Below, piece after piece: positions 49,355-58,593 of a stretch of DNA of 64,000 bases. Origin of the DNA: a bacterium (lineage in GTDB: Bacteria; 4484-113; JAFGCY01); the NCBI GenBank assembly GCA_020849855.1, contig JADZFO010000011.1:1-64000 (forward strand), read 5' to 3'. Made by a program: the position numbers and the translations under genes. The notes beneath the pieces were generated by a model. The model was not told the origin of the DNA and searched no databases. It worked only from the letters and a program-made list of their open reading frames with translations. Numbering within the stretch: position 1 is the first letter of the stretch; every line of letters begins with the position of its first letter.

Positions 49355-50724
49355 CGCAGGAGCTCCGCGACAGAGCTGTGCCCGCCGGCCAGGGCCAGGT
49401 CTTCCGGCGACTGGCCGTCGTTTGTGCGCAGGTAAGGGTTGGCGCCGGCGGTGATCAGCATCTGCACAAAGCCGGCGCTGCCCACAAAGGCGGCGGAGTG
49501 CAGGGCGGTCAGGCCATACTGCGGCTCCTGGAAGTTCAGGTTCGCGCCGGAGTCGATCAGCACCTGACCCACCTCGACATTGCCCTGGTTGGCGGCCAGC
49601 AGCAGGGCCGTGTTGCCTTCAAAGTCCGTTGGCACATCCACGCCTGAACCGTTGGCGATGAGCAGTGTGGCCACTTCCACGGCATTGGCGTTCGCGGCAT
49701 CGTGCAGGGGGGTCAGGCCCAGGTCGTTGCGGCTCTCGATCTCAGCGCCGCAGGAGATCAGCATGCGGGCGCTGTCGGCTGCGTTGCCGATGGCCGTTTG
49801 ATGCAGCGGTGTCCCCAGGTCGCCGCCGGCGTTGAGGTTGAAGTCCGCGCCATTGGCGATCAGGATCGCCACGCAGTCGACATAGTTGTTGTAGCTCGCA
49901 GAGTGCAGGGCCGGTGAGCCGAAGGTCTTGCTGGCCGCGTTGACGTCCACGCCCTCGCTGGCCGCCAGGTACTTTGCAACCGGGGCATTGCCGGCGGCGC
50001 AGGCAAAGACCAGCGCATCCTGGGGCTGGTAGTACTCGCCAAGCTCCTGGGCGATGGCCCAGTCCGTCACTTCCGCATCGCTGGCAGCTGTAACCGCCTC
50101 GGCAATTCCGTAGACCTGCTCCATGCCGTCCATGCTCACGGCAGAGCCGCCGTCCGGGGCGAAGGCACCGCCGTCGAGGCCCGGGCTGCTGGCATCTGTG
50201 CTGGTCACCACGCCACCGTTCTTGGCGGCTTCCTTTTCCTGCTTGTCCAGGTAGAAGCCCAGGCCCGCAAAGCCGGCGAAGAGCAGCACAGAGCAGCCGC
50301 AGCAGCCACCCACAACCCAGCCAATGATCTTGAGGGTGTTGTCCGGCTTCTTCGGGGCCGGGGGCGCGCTGTAGCCCTGTACCGGCTGGGCATCCGGCTG
50401 GGGCCAGGCCGGCGAAGGCGTGGTCGAATCACCCGGCGGCGCTGGCGGCGGCTGGACGGAGCTGCTGCTGCCGGCCCAGATACCCGCGCCTTCGGTGCCG
50501 TCAGGGAAGGCTGTGCTGACTGGAATCTCACCCGTGCCAGGCGCCGAGCCCGGAGGCGCTGCAACCGGCCCGGCGGGCGTGGCACTCTGGCCAGATGGAT
50601 CGCCTCCGGCCAGGCGCTCCAGCCCGGGGCCACCGGGGGCGGAGCCAAGCATAAAGCCGCAGTGGCCGCAGAAACTGGCCCCCGGGGGGTTATCGCTGCC
50701 GCACTTGGGACAGACACCGCTCAT
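49351..50724 (-). CDS. zinc-ribbon, single-TM, ankyrin-repeat protein
   Basis: A 457-residue protein with three zones: an N-terminal zinc ribbon (CPKCGSDNPPGASFCGHCG, residues about 5-23), a Pro/Gly-rich linker, one membrane helix near 130-155 (IIGWVVGGCCGCSVLLFAG) and about seven ankyrin repeats (about 215-457; for example GLTPLHDAANANAVEVATLL). Zinc ribbon inside and ankyrins outside is the likely topology. It is a possible scaffold for the co-translated EEP enzyme. ATG 50724 follows AAGGAG with long spacing; TAACAT lies upstream. Confidence 0.8.
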   Translation of the reverse strand: MSGVCPKCGSDNPPGASFCGHCGFMLGSAPGGPGLERLAGGDPSGQSATPAGPVAAPPGSAPGTGEIPVSTAFPDGTEGAGIWAGSSSSVQPPPAPPGDSTTPSPAWPQPDAQPVQGYSAPPAPKKPDNTLKIIGWVVGGCCGCSVLLFAGFAGLGFYLDKQEKEAAKNGGVVTSTDASSPGLDGGAFAPDGGSAVSMDGMEQVYGIAEAVTAASDAEVTDWAIAQELGEYYQPQDALVFACAAGNAPVAKYLAASEGVDVNAASKTFGSPALHSASYNNYVDCVAILIANGADFNLNAGGDLGTPLHQTAIGNAADSARMLISCGAEIESRNDLGLTPLHDAANANAVEVATLLIANGSGVDVPTDFEGNTALLLAANQGNVEVGQVLIDSGANLNFQEPQYGLTALHSAAFVGSAGFVQMLITAGANPYLRTNDGQSPEDLALAGGHSSVAELLR

Positions 50725-50791
50725 TGGACCCAATGCTCCTTGCCGCTCAGCGGCTGAGCGATGTTAGCAGAATGGCCGGAGCGCTTGAAGC

Positions 50792-53700
50792 TCAGAGGGT
50801 GCTGCGGCACAGGACGCGGTCGCTGGCGGGATCGTGATAAATCAGATGCCAGCGGCCATCGACCCCGGCGGTGATGACCGCGCGGTTGATGCTGCCAAGG
50901 CCGCCGGGCAGCGGCAGCTCTTCAAACTTCCCAAAGTCACTCCATTCAAGGTACTGCTCGCGGCCGTCCAGGCTGGTGATCACCGCCACCGCAGTGGGGC
51001 CGGCGACTGTATAGGCGCTGACTGTCCGGCGCAGCTCCTGCCTGTAAAAGTCGCTCAGGTCGGACTCGAAAGGAATGATGGAGCTGTGGTCACCGTTAAC
51101 GTCTGGGAACAGATAGCGCTGCGGTGAAGTGGTGTTGCCCATGCTGGTGTAGTAGACCTGGTCATAGCTGGATACCAGGCTGAAGATGAGTCCAGGCGCC
51201 GCCCCGCCCAGACACCAGGCGGTGGCAAAACTCTGGCCGCGGACAGAGTCGCTTGTCATCGGGTCGTTGGGTGGGTTGCCCGGCGGCGGGAAGGCCCAGT
51301 TGTTGTTGGTGCCGTTCTCCATCCAGGAGGTGTAGCCGACATTGGGACCCAGCAGTCCGCCGCCGTTGCTGAAGCTGTAGAAGTTGAAGAACTCATCTGA
51401 GCCGGTGACCGCGCCGTCCCAGAGGGGCAGCAGATCCGGGCTGGTGCTGTAGCTGCTGAATGTCCCTGTACTGCCGGTGGCGATCTGCAGGTCCCCGGGG
51501 ATAGAGTCGTCGTAATGCAGCCAGACATGCGTATCACTGGTGGGGTCATCGCTGAGGATCGGATGGTGTTCAGGCTGCCCGCTGGCCAGCAGCTCGCCGT
51601 TGAAACTGCGCGCCACCTGATCCCAGCTTGAGAGGCCATGCCCGATGGCGGAAGCGGCGGTGATCAGGACTTCGCCGTCTTTTCCGCTGCCGAGGTCAAA
51701 GTAGGGCACATAGGTCTCATCCACCTCCTGGACCCAGGTCTGTGTGTCCGCTGAACTCATGTGCCGGGTCAGGTAGGCGTAGCTGGTCCACATCGCGTGC
51801 AGGCCGTCACCACCGAAGACGGCCTGCAGGTTCTGGCCCTGGCCCTCGATGGAGACAATCTGCGTCACCGGCGAATCGCCGCCGCCAAGATCAAGGCCCA
51901 GGACGTTGAAGCTGTTGTTCAGGTCCTCGCAAATGACCATAACCTGCGCGGGCCCGGAGGGGCAGAACTGGAAGTATCCGTAGTCCGACTTCATCTGGGC
52001 CGGCGCGGACACCGGGCTGCTGCCGGCCGTGCTCACCTGGTGCAGGCTGACCTGGTCGCCGCTGTTGGCCCGGGTCAGGCACAGGGCCGTGCCGTCGCTG
52101 AGGAACTCCAGCCGGCACTCCTGGCCATTGTCGGCGCTGTCGTCAACGACCAGCGGGCTGCTCCAGACAGCGGCATCATTCCTCTCGCTGAAGCGGCAGC
52201 GTGCCGACGGCAGTGTTGTGTAATAGACCACGGCGGCCCGGCCGCTGTCCGGGTTGACCTCCAGGTCCAGCCCGCCCAGCGCAAGCGTATCCGGGCTGAT
52301 CACGCTGGACGGGCCCACGGTGCCATCCAGTGGGTTGAACTCATAGTTCAGGGTGCCGACGGGCAGGCTGAGGGCCAGCTCGATCCTTTCCGTTACGGGG
52401 TTGAACTCCGCATCGATGGCGGTCAGGCTGCCAATTCCGGGCACCGGGTCTGTAATCATTGAAAGCGCCCCGCTGAGCAGGCCGAGGCGGCTGGCCCGCA
52501 CATTTATGTCCGGGCCGTCGACAACCGTGAAGAACAGCCAGGCATTGCCTCCGCCGTCTTCGGCTAGCGCGCAGGGTGCAAAGGGCGGCGGGGCCGGAGA
52601 GCTGAGAGCACCGGGATTCGCCACATCCATGAACTCGCCCTCGCCCTTACCGCCATTGGCCAGCGGATCCCAGATCAGGACCAGGTTGCTGGCCTGATTG
52701 CTCACTGGTACCAGAACACGCTCCTGGACAAAGCTGCCGTCGCTTTGCTGCTGATAAACGCTGAACATGGCCTGGCTGATGTCATAACCCACGATACTCA
52801 GCAGGCCCGTGGCGGGGTTCCTGACGATCTGCGGTTTGAAGAGGCGTGGAATGAGGGTGCTGAGGTTCTGCTCGGGCTCACGTACCACCACTGAACTTGA
52901 TTCCCAGCGCGGATAAACCTTGACCTCAAAGCTTTGGCGGCTGAAGGAGCCGCTGGAGTCCAGTACCTGCACAGCGATGCGGTGGCAGCCCGCCGGCAGA
53001 GTGAGCGTCAGTAGCGGGTCACTGCCGCTGACCGGGCTGACGCCATAGATGCCAGCGGCGGCGTAGGCGGTGATTGCATCGCCGTCAGGGTCGAAGCAAT
53101 CACCGAAGTCAAGCTTCAGGTCATAGGGCGCGTAGTAGCGCCCGTATGGCAGCTTCATGCGGATCACCGGCGGGAGGCTGCTGCCAGAGCTGATGCCGGA
53201 GCTTGTGGTCAGCCAGATGCTCTGGTTGCCGCTGCTGTCCACGGCGGCCGCGCGCCAGCGGTAAGCTTCGCCGCTGACGGCATCAGGGTCGTGGAACTGC
53301 AGGCCAGGATAAACCTCGGTGGTCACACGAGTGAAGGGTCCACTGAGCAGGGGGGCGCGCTCGATGATGTAGCCGGCGAAGTCCGGATCGCTTTGGCTGG
53401 GTGAGGCGTTCAGCCAGGCCACCGCGCCGTTGTCGCCGGAGATCGGCAGCAGCGATAGCGGCGGCAGGGGCGCATCGTCCCCGCCGCTGACGCCCAGCTC
53501 CAGCTTGCGGAGGACGATGCCGGGGGCTTCGGGCGCGATGAGCGCGAAGTAGTGCGTGCCATCGGATGCGCAGTAGGCCCGCGGGTCGGTGTAAGGCGTG
53601 ATGTTGGGAATCTCGACTTCAGCATCGCCGTTGAAGGGGCCGGCGAAGACCCAGCGGCCGGCGATGTAGTCGCTGTAAGCCACGAAGTAAGGCCCGGCCG

Positions 53701-54097
53701 GGGCTTCCAGACTGACCTTGAGGCCCGTGGAGAAACTGTCACCATCAAAGCCAAAGGCGCCAAAGACCGCAAAGGCCTCGGCAACCCCGGGCTGCATGGC
53801 CAGGTCCCCGTCGGGCTGGCTTGTGCACTGCGCCGAGCGCAGGCTCAGGGAGGCGGCGATATCCAGCCAGCCGGGGCCGGAAATGGATGCGCTGCGCAGG
53901 CCTTCAAGCTGGCTCAGCGCCGGCAGGCCCTTGAACTGCGGCTGCACCGGCAGGGCGCTGCGCTGGGGCGCTGGCCCCTGAAGCGCAGACAGGGCCGGGT
54001 CAGCAGCCGGGCCAAATGGGCTGCTGTTGGAACTGCCACAGCCGGACAGGCCCAGCCAGACAGCCAGGAAGAGCAGGACGGGCAGCACAGCGCGCAT
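50792..54097 (-). CDS. giant FN3/propeller surface lipoprotein
   Basis: A 1101-residue lipoprotein (lipobox LSGC). Order: shared module (about 60-205, with FVAYSDYIAGRWVFAGPF), a fibronectin-III-like domain (about 220-320, YIIERAPLLSGPF...YRWRAAAVDSSGN), a PKD-like domain (about 325-410, FDPDGDAITAYA...HRIAVQVLDSSG), then about 690 residues of propeller-like beta repeats. GGGAGG lies just before ATG 54097 and a TATACT box about 40 nt upstream. It is one of the largest proteins here; presumably a surface adhesin or binding protein, with no catalytic motif seen. Confidence 0.75.
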   Translation of the reverse strand: MRAVLPVLLFLAVWLGLSGCGSSNSSPFGPAADPALSALQGPAPQRSALPVQPQFKGLPALSQLEGLRSASISGPGWLDIAASLSLRSAQCTSQPDGDLAMQPGVAEAFAVFGAFGFDGDSFSTGLKVSLEAPAGPYFVAYSDYIAGRWVFAGPFNGDAEVEIPNITPYTDPRAYCASDGTHYFALIAPEAPGIVLRKLELGVSGGDDAPLPPLSLLPISGDNGAVAWLNASPSQSDPDFAGYIIERAPLLSGPFTRVTTEVYPGLQFHDPDAVSGEAYRWRAAAVDSSGNQSIWLTTSSGISSGSSLPPVIRMKLPYGRYYAPYDLKLDFGDCFDPDGDAITAYAAAGIYGVSPVSGSDPLLTLTLPAGCHRIAVQVLDSSGSFSRQSFEVKVYPRWESSSVVVREPEQNLSTLIPRLFKPQIVRNPATGLLSIVGYDISQAMFSVYQQQSDGSFVQERVLVPVSNQASNLVLIWDPLANGGKGEGEFMDVANPGALSSPAPPPFAPCALAEDGGGNAWLFFTVVDGPDINVRASRLGLLSGALSMITDPVPGIGSLTAIDAEFNPVTERIELALSLPVGTLNYEFNPLDGTVGPSSVISPDTLALGGLDLEVNPDSGRAAVVYYTTLPSARCRFSERNDAAVWSSPLVVDDSADNGQECRLEFLSDGTALCLTRANSGDQVSLHQVSTAGSSPVSAPAQMKSDYGYFQFCPSGPAQVMVICEDLNNSFNVLGLDLGGGDSPVTQIVSIEGQGQNLQAVFGGDGLHAMWTSYAYLTRHMSSADTQTWVQEVDETYVPYFDLGSGKDGEVLITAASAIGHGLSSWDQVARSFNGELLASGQPEHHPILSDDPTSDTHVWLHYDDSIPGDLQIATGSTGTFSSYSTSPDLLPLWDGAVTGSDEFFNFYSFSNGGGLLGPNVGYTSWMENGTNNNWAFPPPGNPPNDPMTSDSVRGQSFATAWCLGGAAPGLIFSLVSSYDQVYYTSMGNTTSPQRYLFPDVNGDHSSIIPFESDLSDFYRQELRRTVSAYTVAGPTAVAVITSLDGREQYLEWSDFGKFEELPLPGGLGSINRAVITAGVDGRWHLIYHDPASDRVLCRSTL

Positions 54098-54193
54098 AAG
54101 AACCTCCCGCAGCAACGCGGCATCCGGCTAGTATAGCCATGCTGGCCAGGCCTGAAACAACGTAGTGCATAACAATTATTGTGCCTGAGATGC

Positions 54194-54199
54194 TAGAAT
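54194..54199 (+). promoter_or_regulatory. -10 box TAGAAT of the leaderless FG-GAP gene
   Basis: TAGAAT ends 6 nt before the ATG at 54206. The 108-bp gap also holds the divergent TATACT for the giant lipoprotein. Confidence 0.5.
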
Positions 54200-54205
54200 C
54201 CGCCC

Positions 54206-55393
54206 ATGCGGATCCGCGCATTGCCGCTTTTCATGCTGGTCCTGCCCTCCTGTTTAGTCCTGCTCGGCGCAGGCGCCCGCCAGCCGCCCTCAAAACTCAA
54301 GGCCACTGTTCCGGACAGCTATGAGCGCCTGGCGCCCAAAGGTCTGATCCGGGGCAAGAGCCTGGGCTGGCACACTGTGTACCGCGAACCCGACAGCCGG
54401 GGTGTGCTGGCAAACCAGGTGAGCTGCTTCAGCGCCGACTTTGGCCCGGGTGATGAGCTCCAGCTGCTGCTGTGTTACGACGCCGCGGCCCAGAGCGCGG
54501 TGCTGATCAGCGGCGATGGCAGCACGCAGAGCCTGGGACTGCCGCTGCAGGCCGTCTGCGGACCGGCCTGGGATTTTGACGCCGACGGCGTCTGCGAAGT
54601 GGGCGTGATGGGCGCGGGCGCCGAGGGCAGGCCGGAGCTGCAGTTCCTGAGCCTGCAGGGGCAGAAAGTCGGCGCGCTGAGTGCGCAGTCCAGCCTTCCC
54701 GAGCGCAGCCTCTGCCTGGACTACGACGGTGACGGGCGCCAGGAAGTGCTGCTGCAAAACGGCGTCGAGCGCGAGAGCATACTGAGCTGCTATGCAAGCT
54801 CAGGCCGCCTGCTGAGCAGCTTCAAGGGCGGCATCAGCCCGCTGGCCAATCCCGTGGGGGACCTGGACGGCGACGGCCGGCAGGAACGGGTACTGGAGGA
54901 CTTTGGCACGGATCCTGCCTTCCTGGTCGGCGTAGCGCTGGACGACAGCCGCCAGCGCTACAAGGGCTGGCCCCAGCGCTGCATGGCCAGCCTCTGCGCC
55001 GACATCAACCGTGACGGGCGCTGCGAGGTCTTTGGGGGCCGGGGCTACTTCAACCCGGCGCTCGGCACCTTCAACAAGTTTGAGCAGTTCGAGCTGGAGT
55101 GGGACCGCCTGCAGCGGACGCGCGCCACGCCGGTGCGTGAGACCGCCGAGTCCGAGCGCCTGTATCTGGAAGGGCGGGTCCTGGTGGGCGACTTCACCCA
55201 TGACGGTATTCCTGAGGCCCTGGTCTACGCCGGCACACCAGACTGCGGCGGCATTCTTGTGTTCTCCCTGGACGGACGCAGCATCAGTTACGAGGAGTTC
55301 GGCGAGCCCTACTACGGCGGCTATAAGCTGGTGCAGGGCGGCAAGGACTACGCCGCGCTGATCATGCAGGACCGCGTACTGATCGCGCCTTAA
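54206..55393 (+). CDS. FG-GAP/VCBS repeat exported protein
   Basis: A 395-residue protein with a signal peptide (MRIRALPLFMLVLPSCLVLL) and five calcium-loop repeats of the integrin-alpha FG-GAP/VCBS type: DFDADGVCEV, DYDGDGRQEV, DLDGDGRQER, DINRDGRCEV and DFTHDGIPEA, spaced about 45-60 residues, predicted to form a propeller. A hydrophobic stretch with PSC near residue 16 could serve as a lipobox but is not canonical. Leaderless start. Confidence 0.8.
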   Translation: MRIRALPLFMLVLPSCLVLLGAGARQPPSKLKATVPDSYERLAPKGLIRGKSLGWHTVYREPDSRGVLANQVSCFSADFGPGDELQLLLCYDAAAQSAVLISGDGSTQSLGLPLQAVCGPAWDFDADGVCEVGVMGAGAEGRPELQFLSLQGQKVGALSAQSSLPERSLCLDYDGDGRQEVLLQNGVERESILSCYASSGRLLSSFKGGISPLANPVGDLDGDGRQERVLEDFGTDPAFLVGVALDDSRQRYKGWPQRCMASLCADINRDGRCEVFGGRGYFNPALGTFNKFEQFELEWDRLQRTRATPVRETAESERLYLEGRVLVGDFTHDGIPEALVYAGTPDCGGILVFSLDGRSISYEEFGEPYYGGYKLVQGGKDYAALIMQDRVLIAP

Positions 55394-55525
55394 GGCAGTG
55401 CCTTAGCGAGCGCGGTGCCAGTGTGGATTGACCTTCGCGCCAGCCTGCTGTAGTTTGCAGTCCGCAACAATCTGCCCTCCGGCCTGTCTTAAGCAGCGGG
55501 ACGATCGTAATTCAGGAGGCGCATT

Positions 55526-56002
55526 ATGTCGGCTTGGCGTGGATGGCCCTTCGAGAGGTTCATGTATTTCTTCATCGGACTGGCGCTGCTGCTGGTCTGG
55601 GCCCAGGTTTCCCTCTTCCACGGCCGGACGGACTTTCGGGACCCGCTGATGTGGATCCCGGTCGTGTTTGTTCCCCTGCAGATAGCCTCGGCCTGGCTGC
55701 TCACGCTCTGGCGCGGCCGCTTCAGCCGCGGGCTGTATATCTTTTCCCAGTACGTCGGCATCCTGGGCGGCCTGTATGGCAGCTACCTGCACTACCAGGG
55801 CGTGATTGAGTACGCGGCCGGTGAGGGTATCCCGCTGGGTGCTCAGGCCTTCATGGGCGGACCTCCGGTCCTGCTGCCCTTCCTCTTTGCCTGTGTCAGC
55901 CTGCTGGGCGTGGTGACCTACAGCTGGCCCTGGTCCAGCCGCCGCGACCAGGAGATTACGCTGCATCCCTGGGAGAACCGCAGGACGGAGCGGGCGGCCT
56001 GA
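55526..56002 (+). CDS. four-helix membrane protein of unknown function
   Basis: A 158-residue protein with four membrane segments (about 12-30, 41-60, 74-92 and 115-135) and a charged C-terminal tail (SSRRDQEITLHPWENRRTERAA). No motif is recognised. AGGAGG lies 6 nt before ATG 55526. It converges on topA. Confidence 0.6.
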   Translation: MSAWRGWPFERFMYFFIGLALLLVWAQVSLFHGRTDFRDPLMWIPVVFVPLQIASAWLLTLWRGRFSRGLYIFSQYVGILGGLYGSYLHYQGVIEYAAGEGIPLGAQAFMGGPPVLLPFLFACVSLLGVVTYSWPWSSRRDQEITLHPWENRRTERAA

Positions 56003-56073
56003 GGCGCATTCACCACCGAACCTTGTCTTTGCTACTGCACAGACACTGAAGCGCAGCTACTTCTCTGCAGCAT

Positions 56074-58479
56074 CTACTCTGAGGAAACTTCAGTGAGGCC
56101 ATCGGCCTCGGCTTCCGCTTCTTCTTCGCCCTCGCTGTCCTCGCTGAAGCCCTTGTGGTTGGCGCAGGCGACGTTGGGGCAGTAGCGCTTCCAGCGGTCG
56201 GTGCCGCGGATCTTCTGCTCGGCCAGCCAGAAGCCGCACAGGGGGCAGGTCTCCAGCAGGGGCTTGCCCCAGAGCACAAAGTCGCAGTTCTTGTCGCCAG
56301 CCTTGCCCTTGGCGGCGGTCACTGTGCCGTCGGCCGCGGTATCCGGCACGTTCTCGCAGACATAAATCACCTTGCGGCTGGGCAGCTGCTTGCGGATCAA
56401 GGTGCCGCCGCACTTGGGGCAGGTGGTCTGCAGCTCCGAGGTGAAGTCGCACTTGGGATAGCCCGAGCAGCCAAGGAACTTGGTACCCCAGCGGCTGACC
56501 TTGACCACCAGACCCTTGCCGCACTTGGGGCAGGGACGCCCGGCCTCCTGGCCCTGCTCGGAGCTGACCTTCTCGATGATGTTGCCCTTGTCGTCAAGGT
56601 TCTTGATGTTGCTGCACTTGGGATAGGTGCTGCAGGAAAGGAAGCGCCCGAACTTGCCATGGCGCAGGACCATCACCGCCCCGCACTTGTCACACATCAC
56701 GTCGGTTTCAAACGGCTTGGCCTTGAAGTAGCGCTTCTCGCCAGCGGCTTCGTCAATCTTGTGCTTGAAGGGCGTATAGAAACTGCCCAGCAGCTGGCGC
56801 CAGTCCTGGCGGCCTTCCTCAACCTCGTCGAGCTTCTCCTCCATGTCGCGGGTGAAGCCGATATCGACGATGTCGGGGAAGTAGTGGGTCAGCATCTCAG
56901 TGGTGACAAAGCCCCACTCCGTGGGCTCGAAGGCGCGCTGTACGCGCACAACATAGCCGCGGGCGATGATGGTCTCGATGATCGCGGCATAGGTTGAGGG
57001 CCGGCCGATGCCGTTGTCCTCCAGGGCCTTGACCAAAGTGGCGTCCGTGAAGCGCGGCGGGGCCTTGGTGAAGTGCTGGCTGCTCTTGAGCTCATCCAGG
57101 CTGGCCTTGCTGCCGGCAGGCTGGTTCGGTATCGCCGCCGGCTCGCCTTCGCGTTCGTCGCCATACGCGGCCATGAAGCCGCGGAAGGTGGTGACTGTGG
57201 CGCTGGCGCGGAAGGTATAGGCGCCGCCGCTCAGCTCCACGCTGGCGGTCTCGAACTCCGCCGGCTTCATCTGGCTGGCCAGGAAGCGGTTGTAGATCAG
57301 GCGGTAGAGCTTGATCTGGTCGGCGTTCAGATAGCGCTCGATGCTCTCCGGAGGGCGCTGCATGTCGGTGGGCCGGATGGCCTCATGCGCCTCCTGGGCA
57401 TCGCTCTTGCTCTTGTAGAAGTTGGGCTTCTCGGGCAGATAGTCTGCACCGAAGCGTCCGCCGATCGCATCGCGCACGCTGTCCAGCGCCTCTGTGGAAA
57501 CGCGGACGGAGTCGGTACGCATATATGTAATCAGACCCTCAGAGCCGGAACCCACATCCACGCCTTCGTAAAGCGACTGGGCCACCTGCATGGCCTTGCG
57601 GGCGGTCCAGCCCAGCTTGCGCGCGGCTTCCTGCTGCATCGAGCTGGTGGTAAAGGGGGCGCCGGGCCGGCGGCTGGTCCTGCGCCGGGTCACCTCGCCC
57701 ATCACGTAGCTCTGGGCCCGCGCCTCCGCGGCCAGCTTCTCGGCCTGCTCCGCCGAGCTTATGGTGATGCTGCCGCCGGTGGCGGCGCTGTCGCCTTCCT
57801 CGTCGCGGCGCGGCTCCTCGCCTTCGGCCGCCGGGCGGGCCAGGCGCTTGTCGCCAATGCGCACCAGGCTGGCGGCGAAGCTCTGGCCGCCGCAGGAGAA
57901 CTGGCCCTCAAAGCTCCAGTACTCCTGGGGCTTAAAGGCTCGGATCTCGCTCTCGCGCTCGCAGATCAGGCGCACAGCCACGCTCTGCACGCGGCCTGCG
58001 GACAGGCCGGGCTTGATCTTGCGCCACATCAGCGGGCTGATCGAATAGCCCACCAGACGGTCCAGCACGCGGCGGGCCTGCTGCGCGTTCACGCGGTCGA
58101 CATCAATCTCGCGGGGGTGCTTCAGGGATTCAAGGATGGCGCGCTTGGTGACTTCCTGGAACTCAATGCGCTTGACCGGCTTGCGCAGGATCTCTGCCAC
58201 ATGCCAGGCAATCGCCTCGCCTTCGCGGTCGGGGTCAGGGGCCAGGAAGATCTCATCCGCCTCCTTGGCGCTGTCCTTCAGGGCCTTGATGGTCTTGGCC
58301 TTGCCGGTGATTACCTGGTAGTCAGGCAGAAAGCCGTGCTCCGGGTCGACACCCAGGCTGCTCTTGGGCAGGTCGCGCACATGCCCGACCGTGCTGAGCA
58401 CCTGGTAGCCGGGGCCCAGGTAGCGGCTGATTGTCTTCGCCTTGGTGGGCGATTCCACTATGACCAGTTTCTTTCCCAT
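56074..58479 (-). CDS. topA: DNA topoisomerase I
   Basis: An 801-residue type IA topoisomerase that relaxes negative supercoils. The N-terminal Toprim domain has VIVESPTKAKTISRYLG and the DPDREGEAIAWH metal site; the active-site tyrosine is Tyr319 in YMRTDS. After the core the protein carries four C-terminal zinc ribbons (CDKCG, CPKCGKGL, CPKCGGTL, CPLCGFW), one more than the common set. ATG 58479 follows GAGGGGAA. It lies downstream of dprA on the same strand, the gene order seen in many bacteria. Confidence 0.96.
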   Translation of the reverse strand: MGKKLVIVESPTKAKTISRYLGPGYQVLSTVGHVRDLPKSSLGVDPEHGFLPDYQVITGKAKTIKALKDSAKEADEIFLAPDPDREGEAIAWHVAEILRKPVKRIEFQEVTKRAILESLKHPREIDVDRVNAQQARRVLDRLVGYSISPLMWRKIKPGLSAGRVQSVAVRLICERESEIRAFKPQEYWSFEGQFSCGGQSFAASLVRIGDKRLARPAAEGEEPRRDEEGDSAATGGSITISSAEQAEKLAAEARAQSYVMGEVTRRRTSRRPGAPFTTSSMQQEAARKLGWTARKAMQVAQSLYEGVDVGSGSEGLITYMRTDSVRVSTEALDSVRDAIGGRFGADYLPEKPNFYKSKSDAQEAHEAIRPTDMQRPPESIERYLNADQIKLYRLIYNRFLASQMKPAEFETASVELSGGAYTFRASATVTTFRGFMAAYGDEREGEPAAIPNQPAGSKASLDELKSSQHFTKAPPRFTDATLVKALEDNGIGRPSTYAAIIETIIARGYVVRVQRAFEPTEWGFVTTEMLTHYFPDIVDIGFTRDMEEKLDEVEEGRQDWRQLLGSFYTPFKHKIDEAAGEKRYFKAKPFETDVMCDKCGAVMVLRHGKFGRFLSCSTYPKCSNIKNLDDKGNIIEKVSSEQGQEAGRPCPKCGKGLVVKVSRWGTKFLGCSGYPKCDFTSELQTTCPKCGGTLIRKQLPSRKVIYVCENVPDTAADGTVTAAKGKAGDKNCDFVLWGKPLLETCPLCGFWLAEQKIRGTDRWKRYCPNVACANHKGFSEDSEGEEEAEAEADGLTEVSSE

Positions 58480-58593
58480 TTCCCCTCGAAGGAGCGCGTC
58501 ATCCTGCGCGTTCAAACAGCCTTATACCCTAAGCCGCGCGCAATAGCCTACATTATCTTTATGCTCGGGCTGCTGTGCGGGGCGGATCAGGTA

